Below are positions 22,508 through 36,000 of a stretch of DNA of 64,000 bases, in pieces. The stretch comes from Amphirosellinia nigrospora (taxonomy: Eukaryota > Ascomycota > Sordariomycetes > Xylariales > Xylariaceae). The stretch spans positions 434,001 to 498,000 of the forward strand of contig SCHM01000006.1 of NCBI GenBank assembly GCA_004123355.1, given 5' to 3'. Positions within the stretch are counted from its first letter, which is position 1, and each line of letters begins with the position of its first letter. Position numbers and translations under genes: made by a program. The notes under the pieces are model-generated. The model saw only the letters and a list, made by a program, of their open reading frames with translations, ran no database searches and had not been told where the DNA came from.

Positions 22508-25500
22508 GGGAAGAAACGATAGAATGACCCTCCTATCAAAGGGCGAAAGGGAGATAGGGCAACGACCAGGGTCGATCAGTGTGAAGCCGAGTAGCTGAAA
22601 TAGCTGAAAAGTAGTGAATGAGGGTATTGGTAGTTGATTGGATTCTGTATGCTGTAGATGCTTGAAGCTAGTAGGGATAACACATGCGAGAGAACCAACG
22701 AGAGGCTGGAGCGGTATGCGGACTATATGTATGGTGACATGCATACCCGTTGAAGGGCCTCCCAACCGTGCTGAGGTGGAGGGGTGTTCGTCGAGGATTC
22801 TAGTGCATCACGAGCCGCAAGCTTGGAGGCCACGCTTAACCCGAAAGTGATCGCAGTGTAAGAGGAAGGGGGGCGGGGCGGGGCACAGCATTGTGGCTTT
22901 TCCAGCCTACTTGAACAATGATGTGCGAGTCCACAAGGCCCCGAAAAGTAGAAATTCGATTTGTATTGAGGTAGAGGCCTACCTCAGCGCGCCAGGAAAA
23001 TGGTCCTGTGCTTCTTGAAGAGATCCGTTGACCTGTGTTGAGGGCATGTCTCAGACTCGGGACATTGGAGTACGTATCACCCGACCAGGGTTAATCTCGG
23101 TACTAGTAGACTCATCGTCGCTAACGGCTAGGCAGAGAAGAAAGTCATTTTTTCGCACTATAAGACCTGGAAAGGAAATTGCTAAGCCTCGTACTTCAAT
23201 TTGAAGATGTCACAGAGAAATCCAGGTACCGTACAGTGGAGTTGTTGGTGGTATATGTAGGTGAGATAGCCGACATGGTCCATACATCATGCATGCATGC
23301 ATGCATGCATGTGGGACGGGGCTTGGCGTTGGCCGGAACTGGCTTATAATTCTTCGTGCGAGGTACCACAACTCTCCATTTCTTACTACTATCAAACAAT
23401 CCACAATCATAAGTTATCACTGCATACATAACAAGCTTAACCGCAGCCTCCAAAATACACTATGTTCTATTGAACTAGGTAGTTAACACGATCATGAAGT
23501 AGTAGCGATACGTTATAGAAATGTGCACATCGAGCCACCACCTCGCATCCAACTCGGAGAAGGGAAGATTCGAGCCCTACATAGTATATTCTGTGTCACT
23601 AACACCATTAACAATTCCGGTGAAATCTTTCTTTTCATTCGGGTTTTACCGTCTCACTGTCACCACGCCCCAGAAGCAGGCTACAAAGTATTACAACGAC
23701 ACGTCACCCCTTCAGTCTCCTCTACAGCAATGATCAGTACTTGGCGAAGGTATCAATACAGCAGAAAGGAGCCAGAGAATAAATTTTAAATACGAGTCTG
23801 AGCCATCGTGCTGTGTCGCATAGTTTCTTGTGCGCTGTACAGTGATGCCAGTATCAAGTTGTGGGCTCGGCCTTGCCGTTTCTTATTGCCAAAGAAACGT
23901 GACAAGCGAGGGCACTAAGACGTCATTCTGGCTCATGGTTCCCTTCTTCTCGTTTATTTCTGAGCCACCAAGGAGCGGCTGAGTTGAACCTGACTGTCTC
24001 CTGACATTTTTAGCCCCCAACTGCTAGTAGCCTGCCGCGATAGTTTTCAGCAACGATTTGGCCCCCAACATATGTTTATCTGTAATACAACAAGCTCCAC
24101 GAGGTCACTTTATACATTTGGCTTTTGTGGAGTGGCCTGTTCTCCGTTTGCCTTTCATCACTTGAGGCCTCCCCTGCTCCGTTGGCGTTCATCTTCAGAT
24201 ATTCGGTGTAAAGCTGAGGGTTCCCCTCCTGGAATAAACCAAGGATTACAATTTCAATATATTTGACGCACTCTACGCGCGTTCGTGGCCCCACGCCCGG
24301 GAAATTAAACCGCCAAATACTTACACGTTTCCATGTGCAACGAGCTTACATCACGAGGGCCAAGAGGCAGTGAGGCCACCAACTACGCGAGGCCCTCTCT
24401 TGCCGGAAGTTCGACCATCCCTGTTGGCAGTTCTCCGGTTGTTTGCTTTTCTTAGCTTTGCGAGTACGCAGGCTCACAATCATATCGAGTCCGTTGAGCA
24501 ATAAAGCCGTGTATAATTGATTATCTTGGCTAGTCCATTCATGCAGTAGTAGAGGCACAGAATCAAAAAATAGATTACTACGTGTGTGTACTCAGAAAGA
24601 TAGATTATCGGCTCAAAGTAATAAATTCCGTCTTGTCTTGAGTACCAAGGGCCTTGCAGCTTCACGCCGTTTCGTCATCGTTAACCCGAAAGCACCCTCG
24701 ATCACTAACGTACTTTATCATATCTTAGTATGATACATAGAAGATAGATATTGATATCTAACCTCTATAATTACTTTCATTATTCAGTTTCTCTACGAAA
24801 AAGACTACCTGTAACTTTCCCAGGCGTTAATGGTCAAAATGACTGCTTCGTAGTTAACCATCTCACGGGGCAACACGATCGGGTTCTCCCTCTTTGGAGA
24901 GGAAAAAGCAAACCATAGGTTTGAATCTTCATTATGGTAACCCTAAAATAAGATTGCAGCTACAAATCGAATCAAAACAGTGACCCGTAGGCTTAGGTGT
25001 GCAGACATAGAATTCATGTAGTACCTAAGTAATGTTAAGTAGAACGATTAGTATCGATAGTTAAAAGCCTCTATAGTCACATAACCCCGATTGCCACGAA
25101 TTAAATTGGCGGTCAAACCCGGACATCCTTGCTCTATCGCTAGTGGCGCCCTACTATTGGCGCAAATGAGGCATAATAAATATTATTTCATCAAGTATCT
25201 CAGGACCAACAACACAGGGAGAGTAGTGCTAGATAGCACATGCAGACGCTCTCTCCGGTATTCGGGTAGTAGCAAGCGTTTCTTCCGGTCCGATTGCTCG
25301 CCTCATGAGCTAACCCCGCTTCCACTGCCCGGTTTCACACCTGTCCAAAAAATGTGAAGCGTCGTGTAAAGTAAAAAGGAGTCGTGGCGAACCTAGGCCA
25401 TCGTTAGTTCTCAGCACGTGGTATAAATTTGGCTATTTAATAGTACCGCGACGTTATCGACTCCATCTGGGATTAGTCGTGCGTCAAATCTCTCGATGAG

Positions 25501-25743
25501 GGACAAGCCGGGCTAGTCGTCCCGCTATGCCCACGCCGTATATGCATGATTAATCACAACGCTTCAAGAACCCTTGAAAAACTCGCTCGTCCAGTCTTCC
25601 GCTCGACATTGGTGGATATAAGGGTTTTATACCCGGCTTTTCCCAAGCTCCGCTGATCTTGAGCATATAAATTATGTTATCGTTCTCAATAGTGCGCACA
25701 TCTCAAACCTGTGCCCCCTTTTCCCATCTGACCCCTTTTCAAA
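22508..25743. other. Gene-poor spacer between core and accessory blocks
   Basis: About 3.2 kb of mostly AT-richer sequence. A CATG microsatellite lies at about 23288-23311. Small frames (23521-23789, 24072-24294, 25091-25357) overlap on several strands and resemble nothing known. The last 150 bases before 25744 are pyrimidine-rich and probably the MFS promoter and leader. Confidence 0.45.
23288..23311. repeat. (CATG)n microsatellite
   Basis: About six tandem copies of CATG, each self-complementary, in non-coding sequence. Visible directly. Confidence 0.9.
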
Positions 25744-27533
25744 ATGATGCCCGTGTCAGAGTCCGTGCCAAACATCAAGGCCTCCCTATCGCACATAGAA
25801 GATAGTGATGCACAACTTTACCAGCGTGAGAAGGAGCTCCTCGTCGATGGCCCTACAAATTCCAACGAAGTCATCGTCGATTGGGAAGGGCCTGATGACC
25901 CAGCTTACCCCTTAAATTGGTCTTCAACTCGGAAAACCTTCATCATTATACTCGTGTCCGCAGTGACATTCAATGTCTCCCTCGTCCCTACCATATCCGC
26001 CCCTGGAGTACCATTACTCCTCCGTGAGTTCCACAGCGAGAACGATGCGTTGGCGAGCTTTGTCGTGTCGGCGGTGAGTAATTTCTTATTTTGTTGCTTT
26101 TCTGAGCAGGCGGCTTTCTTCTTAAGACACGAGGTTGTCCGCTACCTTCCGAGATGCTCATCAATCACGCTCCAGACAGCGATAACTGACTCCGAATCCT
26201 GTTGTAGTACGTGGTGCCTTTCGCTATAGGTCCACTAGTTGTTGCACCTCTAAGCGAGCTGTACGGGCGCAATGTTGTCATGAACGCGGCCAATCTTGGG
26301 TTTCTCATTTTCACCATTGTGTGCGCTGTTAGTAATAGCATCGCGCTGTTCCTCGTCTTCCGGATATTTCAGGGTCTAGCCGGATGCGTGCCCCTGGTTC
26401 TCGGAGGCGGCATGATCGGCGATCTCGTGCCGCCGGAGAAAAGGGGGCGAGCATTAAGCGGCTGGCAGCTCGGCCCTTTGTTGGTGAGCTTTGCAATTGC
26501 TTAAACTGTCTGAAAAAGGCGCGTCGACCTCACAGGTTACTAACGAATTTTATACATGCATAGGGACCCGTGATTGGACCTGTGGCTGGGGGCTACATCG
26601 CCCAGAATATCGGTTGGCGTTGGCTGTTCTGGCTTGTTGCAATCTTGGTACGTATCCCTGTTCTTCTCGCCGTGATGATGTAGGTTGTTAATTGTTCTCT
26701 TTTCATTCTAGAGCGGTGTCTTAACATTGCTGTACGTCTTGATCCCCGAGACATATCATTCGGTACTCCTTGCACGGAAAGCAGCACGTCTTCAAAAGGA
26801 AGATGGAGGCAGAACGTATGTCGCAGCCGGATCCACGAGGAGCACACCCAGGGCGCTGCTCCGCAAGTCAATAGTCCGTCCGATGAAGATGTTAGTTAAA
26901 TCGCCCATCGTTTTGATCTTGTCTTTGCAACTAGCTGTTGTCTACGGCTACCTATACATCTTATTCACGACATTCATATTCGTATTCGAGGGCCAGTACC
27001 ATTTCCAAGCAGGCCCTGCGGGCCTAGCATACCTCGGCCTCGGTGTTGGCTTCTTAATTTCGCTCGTCGCCAACGGCTTGACGTCAGATTACATAGCGAA
27101 AAAGGAAGCAAAAGGCGGAGAGATCAAACCGGAAAGTCGACTCGCTCCTATAATAATCGGAGTCCTTTTAGTTCCAGTTGGACTGATATGGTACGGATGG
27201 ACAGCGCAATACAAAGTCCACTGGATAGTACCTATCATCGGGACCTCCTTTATTGGAATAGGCATTAATTTCGTGTGGATACCCGTGCAATCATATCTGA
27301 TTGATGCCTATACTATCTATGCCGCCAGTGCTCTAGCGGCAAACACAGTCGTTAGGTCTGTCTTCGGCGTTGTTCTTCCCCTCGCAGGCCAGCCGCTATA
27401 CGACAGACTAGGCCTAGGTTGGGGTAACACGCTGCTGGCATTCATTGCTTTGGCCACCGTACCCTTGACTTGGCTGATAATGAAGTACGGAGAGCGTATA
27501 CGGTTGAACCCTCGATTCCAGGTAGATCTCTAG
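25744..27533 (+). CDS. MFS multidrug-type transporter (DHA1-like)
   Basis: Twelve-helix major facilitator, 503 aa, in the plasma membrane. The cytosolic leader (about 55 residues) ends [13 protein letters not shown], the usual fungal DHA1 entry into helix 1. The helix 2-3 loop motif is [10 protein letters not shown], then [18 protein letters not shown] (motif C region), [13 protein letters not shown], and [19 protein letters not shown]. The long central loop and six more helices follow, ending [10 protein letters not shown]. Exons are 25744-26073, 26208-26483, 26564-26647 and 26712-27533; all splice sites are GT-AG and the frame is intact. It probably exports a toxic or secreted metabolite, but substrate cannot be read from sequence. 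It is separated from the core cluster by the DUF1996 gene and may or may not belong to it. Confidence 0.92.
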
Positions 27534-28271
27534 AGTCGTGTTGACGGCTCTTACAGGCAGAGAGGCAGAGTAATTAAATACACGTGAGATGTATATAGTA
27601 GTTTGCTTGCAAGCTAGTATCTCGATACCATAACATCACCGATATTGCAAATTGCTAATTTCACTTTCACGTAACTACAAAATATCAAGCAGCGACACTA
27701 TCAGTTAGTTGGCTGATACTTCGTTAGCAGTCCAGTACTTATATAGTTCCTTTTCCTACCGAAGCCACCAAATTATAAGTATGAAAAAGGTTGGGTATCA
27801 ATATATAATGGATAAAGTACACTTAGTGGTTCTGCCTAAATCGACAATATCGTTTAAGTATCATGGGGTAGCCTGTGGATCGTAGTTGGAGGCTCCATTT
27901 CTAGACCCTCACACGTCCAATCCTAGAGCATTCGATAATGAAGTAGTGTGAGTGGCACTTAGTTGCTACTAGCCAATGAGTGAATGTTTATAAGGGTAAT
28001 AGTTTTAGGGGCCAGGATAAAGGGGCATCTTCCCCCCAGGCATCTTACACACTCCTTTTACTTATGTTTTTACGTTAACTCTCAAGTCGATAGATTTATT
28101 AATTTCATTATGTCCTATTTGACTAATGAGCCCCCCAGAAATCTCAGTCCAGTAGTCTAGCTTTGTGTGCGAGCCAGCCCACCTCCTTCTCTGAGATCTA
28201 GGTTCGCCTGGGCCAATCCAACACCGAACCTTCAATTTTGTGCGCGCAATAATGGCCAGCATGCAACTATT
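27534..28271. other. Intergenic, no gene recognised
   Basis: AT-rich spacer of 740 bases between two genes on the same strand; presumed terminator of the transporter and promoter of the DUF1996 gene. Confidence 0.45.
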
Positions 28272-29838
28272 ATGGAAAGTCGGCCTATATCATTGTTGTC
28301 GCGCCTTTGGCCATCAACGCCATTGCACAAGGCGCGATGCTTCCCCTCGAGACGGGCTCAAATGCCGCTGAAGGACCGACTTTTAACGATTTCCTACGGT
28401 TCTCTTGCTCCGAGCTCAACATACAACGCATTGACCCGTGAGTCCTGGAATTCTACTACGTCATCCGAAGTTGACAAATTAACATTGTGAAAGGCTCGTT
28501 ACGCCTGGTACGGTACCGTCACCCCATCTGCACCAAATTGTGGGCGGAAATGCTTTTGCACCAAGCATGGATCCAGGCTTGAACATCTCGGGCGAAGCAA
28601 CATGCACTACATGCACCTTCACCGAGGATTTTTCCAACTATTGGACAGCAGTTCTATTTTTTCGGCATCGCAATGGCTCTTTTCATAAAGTACCATTGAT
28701 GGAAAACCTTGGACTCGAAGGGCAAAGGGCAGTATGACGATATACTATACTGCCCCATACGATAAAAAGACAAAAGTCACCGCATTTAAACCCGTAAGCC
28801 TTTCAACTTCTTATACCATACTCCCTTACGTACCATTTCAGTCCCCGCTCTAGGCATACGCCGCATGATACTGACTGCCCTATATCTCCACTGCTCAATG
28901 GCTTTGACTATATCACCGTGTACTTTCTGCTACACTATTTTACTTGGTGGAAACTGAAGCTAACATGGCCGATAGGGGTTCCGCATGATTATTGGTGATC
29001 CCACGTACCACGAGCCGAGCCCCGACACCAACGAATTCCAAAGCATAGCCTTCCGGTGTTTCACCACGCCCTGGTGTGTAATTTGATGCTGCTTTCTTCC
29101 CTTTTAGGAACGTCTCAGGTGGCCGGGCTACTAGCTGCGGACCATCGAGTTGTATCCACGGTCATACTCTGTGAATTTCAACGAGGTAGTCACTAATTTC
29201 AGTTGCCGCTTAGGGGACCGGCCCCGCCAGATTCCGCAATTGGCGGAGGTAACGACACACGCTCTCTCCCCAACCAACCTTGTCCATACGGACTGCGCAT
29301 CAACAATTTCTTTCCGACTTGTTGGGATGGAGTTAACGTTGATAGCGCCGATCACAAGAGTCATGTTGCATATCCCATTGCGGGGACTTTTGAGACGGAA
29401 GGGGAGTGCCCCCAACGTAAGTGTTTCCTATCTACCCTCCACGCTTAATAGAGCCGCCTCTATAGAACACGTTCTAGGATTGGGTTCTGTCTGCCTTTGC
29501 TGACCCGGGGCTTTCATATCAGTCATCCTGTGAGGCTCCCCCAAATCTTATACGAGACTATATGGAACACATCGGCTTTCAATGATCTGTCCATGTGGCC
29601 TGAAGACGGTAGTCAGCCATTTCTCCTCAGCACGGGTGACGAATCCGGGTACGGTTGGCATGGTGATTACTTATTCGGGTGGCAAGGTGATGCTTTGCAA
29701 AGAGCGATGGATAGGTTTTGCGGTGTCGACTGTCCGGAATTGAAGAAACAGACAATAGAGGAAGCAAACGAGTGCTCTAAGCCTGCAGTTGTTGAGGAAC
29801 CGATAGATGGGTGGCTCTCAACATTGCCCGGGAACTAA
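28272..29838 (+). CDS. DUF1996 secreted protein
   Basis: Fungal DUF1996 family; function unknown, usually secreted. Recognised by FLRFSCSELNIQRIDP, PHLHQIVGGNAF, ATCTTCTFTEDFSNYWTAVL, FRMIIGDP, NNFFPTCWDGVN and SADHKSHVAYP, then MWPEDGSQPFLLSTGD and WHGDYLFGWQGD. The start lies in a hydrophobic stretch (YIIVVAPLAINAIAQG) that would be a signal peptide. Introns visible: 28438-28493, 28794-28975, 29074-29107 and 29417-29522, with a further break near 29158-29202. At least three single-base losses occur, near 28285, 28725 and in the C run at 29409-29413; restoring the last yields CPPTHPVRLPQ, the family consensus. The protein ends after a short Pro/Glu tail. No C-terminal WSC domain is seen. Confidence 0.8.
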
Positions 29839-31310
29839 AAGATTATTCCCGAGAAGAGTGGCTAAGATATATAGGTTGAATAACCGTTCTAAAAAGCAAT
29901 TTATCTTATGAAGATCTGATGTCTGAAATAGGCATAAACTCTTGTTGGTCTATGAAGATTTTTTAGCTTCATTTGCCAACCCCTCGCTAATTATGTAATT
30001 ATGCAGTAAGTCCGCAGACCTCGCCATTAATGTTACCTAGACAACTTCAAAGTTGTAGTTCGTGTGTTTATACATGGTTGCATTCGTAATACTTTAAGTG
30101 CAAGGATGTCTGTTGTGTGACTCTCGGCTCGCCGGCATTTACATGGTGCGTATGGAGATATCCTCGTCGTACCATTTTATGTCCAACATTATCCAGGAAA
30201 GAAAAAAAAAAGGTTTCATTTTATCGGACACCGAAGGTGCCAATCTGTAAACTAATTTTCTAGTTCCTTAGCTAGGGCTTGATATTATTGATGTTTTTGT
30301 CTCTTGCATTCATATGCAGAAGTTTCTTCAAACTTATACACGGACGGTGCCACACGGACAAGCCACATAGCCACTGGCCACTAGCCACAGGACCACGCGC
30401 CACACACAGAGTCCTAGATAGCTGATGCCCTCCGAACCCCTCTTTAGAGGCTGAAGATTCTAGAAGAAGATGGAAGAAGTATTGGTCCATATAGTCTCAT
30501 GTAATATATACCCCTCTCGAGGAAGTCTAGGACGTAAGGTTTGCGGGCGTTCGAATTTTGTCTATAAATAAGGGGCTTTGGGTACGGTTACACTGAAGTT
30601 AGAAATAAGAAACCAGAGGCCCTATAGACCCAAAGATATTATTAGCTGAATAGAACACCAAGTCCCAAGCACTTGAGCACAAACCTTTGTCGCAGCCAGT
30701 GTTTGGACCAATTGTAAAAGTCAAGATTTAAATTTGTAGTCGAAGATCATTCGTAGGGAGTGATTGTAGCAGGTCAGGAGAATTACAACTGGTAGGTAGC
30801 GCTATTTTTATATTCATAATTAGTAGTCTAAGTAACAATTCACTCCTCGCGGGATTTACTTCCACCATTATTACGTATTAGTAGATATTATCAGCGGGCG
30901 TTAGATCATTGTGCGTCACCGTAGTTGATCTACGGAGTTAAGGAAATAGGAAGACTCGTAGTTATATGGCATTGTGGCTACTCAGGTTACATTTCCCGCT
31001 CGCTGTGACCAGTCTTACCCAGTTACGAGAACTCATAACAGGTTTCACTGATTTCGAGACAGACGATGTAACCAAGCAGGGAATAACCAGTGCATGATTT
31101 TAAAATTGCCACCAATCCGCCACCACGCCAGGCGCCTCCGGCAGTAAGCCAAGCGCCTCCAGCAGTAAAATACCGCGATAAATGCGTACTTCCCTTCCCT
31201 TGACCATCTTACCCCTCACGGCTTACTGTCTTGAGTGAAGGTGATTGCTGCTGCTTTCTGGGACAATCTTTCGAAAGCACTTCCGACGCAAGGCTCCTGG
31301 CACTTTGAGG
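29839..31310. promoter_or_regulatory. Spacer with likely P450 promoter
   Basis: 1.5 kb without a gene. A TATA-like TCTATAAATAAGG sits at about 30560. Two adjacent, nearly identical 21-base units lie at 31127-31168, listed separately. The open frame at 30272-30490 (minus) shows no recognisable content. Confidence 0.4.
31127..31168. repeat. Tandem 21-base duplication upstream of P450
   Basis: Two head-to-tail units share GCCARGCGCCTCCRGCAGTA (R marks the two A/G differences) plus one further A. They sit about 145 bases before the P450 start codon, where transcription-factor sites are expected. No regulator can be assigned from sequence. Confidence 0.7.
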
Positions 31311-33034
31311 ATGCCTGCCTTCTCATTCATGAGCGATCTAGTGGGCGAATATAGAAATGGAAAGGGGATCGCAGAACTAATTGCGGGCTTTGTTATACTC
31401 TACACACTCGGTTTAGGATACTATCGCCTATATCTTAGCCCCCTGGCATCGGTGCCCGGTCCGAAGCTCGCGGCATTGACAGGATGGGTTGAAGCTTACT
31501 ATGAGCTTCTTCATGGAGAAGGTGGCCAGTTTCTGTTCAAACATCGAGAATGGCACGCGAAATACGGTACGCAATGGAAGTATGGTTATATATAAATCAT
31601 AGACTAACACGCGCTTGTCGCATTCCAGGGCCCATCATTCGCATTAATCCGTATGAGGTACACATTCAAGATGCCGCATTTTATGATGTTCTTTTTGCCA
31701 CAAACAGGCCAGCGAATAAGCCAAAGTCGCTCCAGCACCGGTTCGGTAGTCCAAATGCTGTGTTTACAACCCCAGATCCCGCCCTCCATCGCATTCGTCG
31801 AGGCGCACTGAGTCCCTTTTTCTCGAAGCGCGCCATCTCGGCACGTGCCGACAAAATACAGAGACATATTGACATTGTTTGTCAACGGTTGAAGGCTGAG
31901 TTTCAGAATACGGATCGGGTCCTCGTTGTTAACGAAATGTGGGGTTGTTGGACTACAGATATCATTATTGAATACTGCTTTGAAAGGCGATATAATTTCA
32001 TCCTCGAGCCAAACTTCAAGTCTTCCTTCGTCCAAACCTTCATCGATCTACTAGAGGGAATCCATTGGATAACCCAATTTCCCTGGCTATTCAAGATGAT
32101 GGACTGCATGCCAGATGAAGTTGTTGAGTGGATAAATCCACGGATGAAAAGTGTGAACAAGTTCAGTCACGTACGTCTTGTTAAACGGAAACTAAGTATT
32201 TGAGCATTATTAACACCAACGCAGGAGATGTCAGCACAGGTCTCAGAAGTGATCAAAGACTCTGACAGAAAGGGAAGGCCAGACACCATATTTACCTCGA
32301 TCGTTCAGTCTGGTGTTTCTCGATCGGAAGTCACCAAGGAGCGCCTTCATCATGAAGCAAGAAGCATCGTCGGTGCTGGTATAGAGACAACGATGCGTGC
32401 ATTGACTCTATCCGTCTTCCACATTATCGACAACCCCTCTACGCACCATCGTCTCCGAGAAGAGCTTTTCACGGCCATTCCCGACCCCGATGAAATGCCA
32501 TCCCTGGCAGTCCTGCAGCAATTGCCTTTTTTGACAGCGTGTATCGAGGAATGTGAGCATATTTTGATTAATATGGGAGTTTTAATTACATAGGTACTGA
32601 CATTTAAATCAGCTCTGAGGCTCGATTATGGCATATCGCAGCGTAATCCTCGTTTCTACGACCATGACATTGTGTACGGAGACTTTGTTATTCCGAAGGG
32701 AACGATAGTCAGCATAAGCATCTACGACGTTTCCCACGATGAAGATGTCTTCCCAAACAGCTTCAAGTACAGGCCGGAACGATGGCTAGGAAACCCTCGC
32801 TCGCCTGACGGTCGCCGATTATCACGATATATGGTGGCGTTTGGGCGCGGGACGAGGTCCTGCTTGGGCTTGCAGCTAGCCTATGCAGAGCTATACATCG
32901 GTCTAGCTACACTCTTCCGACGTTTCAACCTTGAGCTTTACGAGACAGATCGAACTGATGTAGAGTTGGCAAGAGATCGCTTCGTACCTCGGCCTGTAAG
33001 CAGCAGTAAAGGCGTGAGAGTTTTAGTCAAGTAG
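31311..33034 (+). CDS. Cytochrome P450 monooxygenase
   Basis: Microsomal fungal P450 of 515 aa. An N-terminal anchor (IAELIAGFVILYTLGLGYY) is followed by YLSPLASVPGPKLAALTGW. Later come the I-helix region AGIETTMRAL (the usual AGxDTT acid is Glu), the K-helix ESLR, PERW, and the heme loop FGRGTRSCLG with the Cys ligand. Exons are 31311-31566, 31629-32170, 32225-32552 and 32613-33034; all introns are GT-AG and the sum is exactly 516 codons. It is one of the few genes here without a frameshift. It resembles the secondary-metabolite P450s near trichodiene oxygenase and benzoate 4-hydroxylase, but that is only a family impression and no substrate is claimed. The start at 31311 fits the membrane anchor; no upstream ATG is in frame nearby. 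Confidence 0.92.
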
Positions 33035-36000
33035 GAACCGTCGACGAGAGGGCGCTAAGTGAGTTGAGACTGGTTTCGACTTATTTCGAAGTGACCGGAG
33101 CCGAGATGAGTATATGCGAGGTTTGGGCAATTTGAACTGTGGCAGGGATATGTCTAGATAAACGGAAGTTTCAAACCCACGAAACAAGTATGTTGAACGA
33201 ACTTTTTTAATGCGGCAAAGTCAGTCAGCGATGAATTTTACACATTACAACAAGAATTAATTATTTAAAGTTACTATCTTATGGTCATACTTATTGAATA
33301 GCTTGAACATAAACCCTTAATTACCCTTCTGGGATGGTAGTGCACTGGACTATTTTGATGATGGGAATCAATCAGATGACACTATCCCTAACAACGGTGG
33401 CCATTGGTGAGCTTTCGACAGACATTTAAATTCATTCTTGTGTGAATAGTGCTTGTTTTGGTAACAATAATTATTATCAGGCATAGAGGGATTGAAGACC
33501 GAACTATGCAACCTGGGCAACTGTATCAATTTACTTACACAGCAAGGTGTGCGTAGCCATCCAATACTAAGCCTCCAAACTGTTTACTGCTAGTTCGTGA
33601 GGGCTAATGTGTCTATGTGTGTTCGTATAGATAGATCTCTGCAGAGACTTTTCTAACTACTTTTGCAATTCTATAACAAGTGATTGGGTCTAATAACTGA
33701 GAAGGATTGATAAATATAGTGTTTTTTTTTGTGGAGGTAAGTACTTAAGTTACGAAGACCAGTCCCCTTATGTATCCAAATACCAGAGGTTGTATGTGAG
33801 TTTCCCCTCCCGTTCTTTCGGCACATCCCGTTACTAGTAACAAGCTAAATTGCAAAAAGCTTGACTGTGGAAAGTAGATCACGGAAGACGAGATGGCGCA
33901 AGGCTAGATGCTATAGAGGCTGTAATTCATATCAACGTTATGCTAGGCTGAGTTTAAACTGAGGGATTTGGTATTTCTGAGCTCATACTTAGTGGAAAGG
34001 GTACATGCGAAGGCGATCAAATAAACTATTGCCACCTCTATCTTTCTACAGTATAAAATTAGCCATTGTCCCTAGCACCAGCGCCAAGCATCTTGTTCCC
34101 CGAATCAGTACCACCGTAAGTCATTGCTCTTCCCCAAGCAGGCCCCAAGTCACAACTCAAGCAAATTCTAGGTCGAGGTATCCCTTTAAATACCCCTTCA
34201 GCTAAATTACATCTTAGCACCGAGCCAAGCTCTGCAGTACCCCTGCTAACAAAAGTAAGCTGAATTTTTAAAAATGTCAATAGTTAACACTCTTTAATAA
34301 TTTATTAGGAACAACAGCTTTAATTAAATATTTATTTCTATATAAATCTAGTATAAAGATTTTCGTGAAGAAATAATGTATTAGCATACAGCCTGCAGTT
34401 CTGCTGGGGCACACGCGCCAGTACTTAAATTGCCTCTAGATCTGTGTACCTAGTCCTTCCTTCATTTCCTTCCCAAAGTGGAATATTAGCTTCCAATATC
34501 GGGCAAATCATGTGCCTGAACCTTCTGCCTGTGTTGTATCATCACATGTAGCACTTATAACAATAATTCTTGCTGGTACATCTAGCACGGGCGAAATTAC
34601 TGGATAGGAATGGAAGTATCACAGAATAAATTGATTTTATTGGCCATATTAGCCTTGCCTACTGCCTCACTTGACCGAAGAATTCAGACTTAAGCACGCA
34701 TGAATGAGGGGCATTTGAAATACCTAGGTAAGCTGAAACTACCTAGGTAGATAGAGTCAGTATCAATTGCCGGCGCTTATCGAATAGTGTCTGCGCTACG
34801 TCATGGCGGGGGTCTACACTGTGCTGCCCAATATCTGCCCACTCGAAAGCCAACAGTAGAGCTCTGTATAGCTAGGAAAAGTCAAGGAGATCTCAGACTA
34901 CTGATTGCCAACCCTGCTCGGTTCCTCGGATCTACTTCGGACATCAATTTTATGTGGATATCAAACTTGTTCGCGGGTATCTGTGTCTACCTGTCTGTAG
35001 GGATAATAAGACAGCCAAGCCAAAATAAGTATAGCTTTCCTACGCTTGTAAATAAAGTTCCCAAATATGGAGCCCAGGCGAACTGAACTCAGTCTAGCTA
35101 AGCAGTCTGGCTAAATTCAATATGTTTTCATCCGTATTCTCCATGTTCTAGGTAGCCTTAGCATGATTTTAGTGGCAGTTGAATACGAATTGTATAATTA
35201 GATTATTCTCATACATTTTCTTGTTCTTGCAATATTTAATTTTTAATTAAGTACCTACTTACTTAATGGCACCCGTTTAGACAAGGCGAGGTTGGGGGAG
35301 GCGTCAAATCTCACCAACCAAAATTCGTTCTTTCTTCGAGGCCAACTGCTCCGGCGTTCCGGGGTAAGTTTTGGTGGGACTGGATCTTTTCTGGGTAGAT
35401 GAGACGTACCAATGAAAAGTGGCATTCGAATATTAAGCATTGTAAACTATTTTGATTGGTGCCCCTCTTGAACCACGTTGACTGAAAATCCACTCCTCAT
35501 TTACTGGAGCCGGGTTAGGATAGTTGACGGATACAACGTCTCGCCCCATACCATAGCAGCTGATTGTGGCTGGTTGCCAAGATCACAATGGATAGGTAGT
35601 TGTTCCTACCTGAGTAGCTTTAGGGCGATTTGGACCGGGAAGTCGAATTGTACGATGGTTGACTAGCTGCACGAACTAATTGACTCGACAAGGTGAGCTT
35701 TTACGGGCCTGCAAGCGCTTACGTATTTACTCATAACCCACTTTCATTCGCTTGCAGCCGAGAAAATGCCACTATCCTCAACGAATTCTATGCCATTCTG
35801 GGGGTCCAGATCGGCGCTACCGAGACCGGCTGCCGTCCGAGGCGCACCTAACAGCCGATGATCATGGATACGATGCCTCGGAACTAGGCCAAATACGACC
35901 GCAGCTAGCATAGCACAGACCCAAGAACCACAATATATAAATGCTAGGGCAGGAACCATACATGGAATATTTTCCTGGTGTAATAATGGTGATCAATTGT

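Noticed and set aside
30540-30720. TATA-containing block resembling a solo LTR
   Set aside because: No matching second copy, no clear TG...CA ends and no target duplication could be found in the window.
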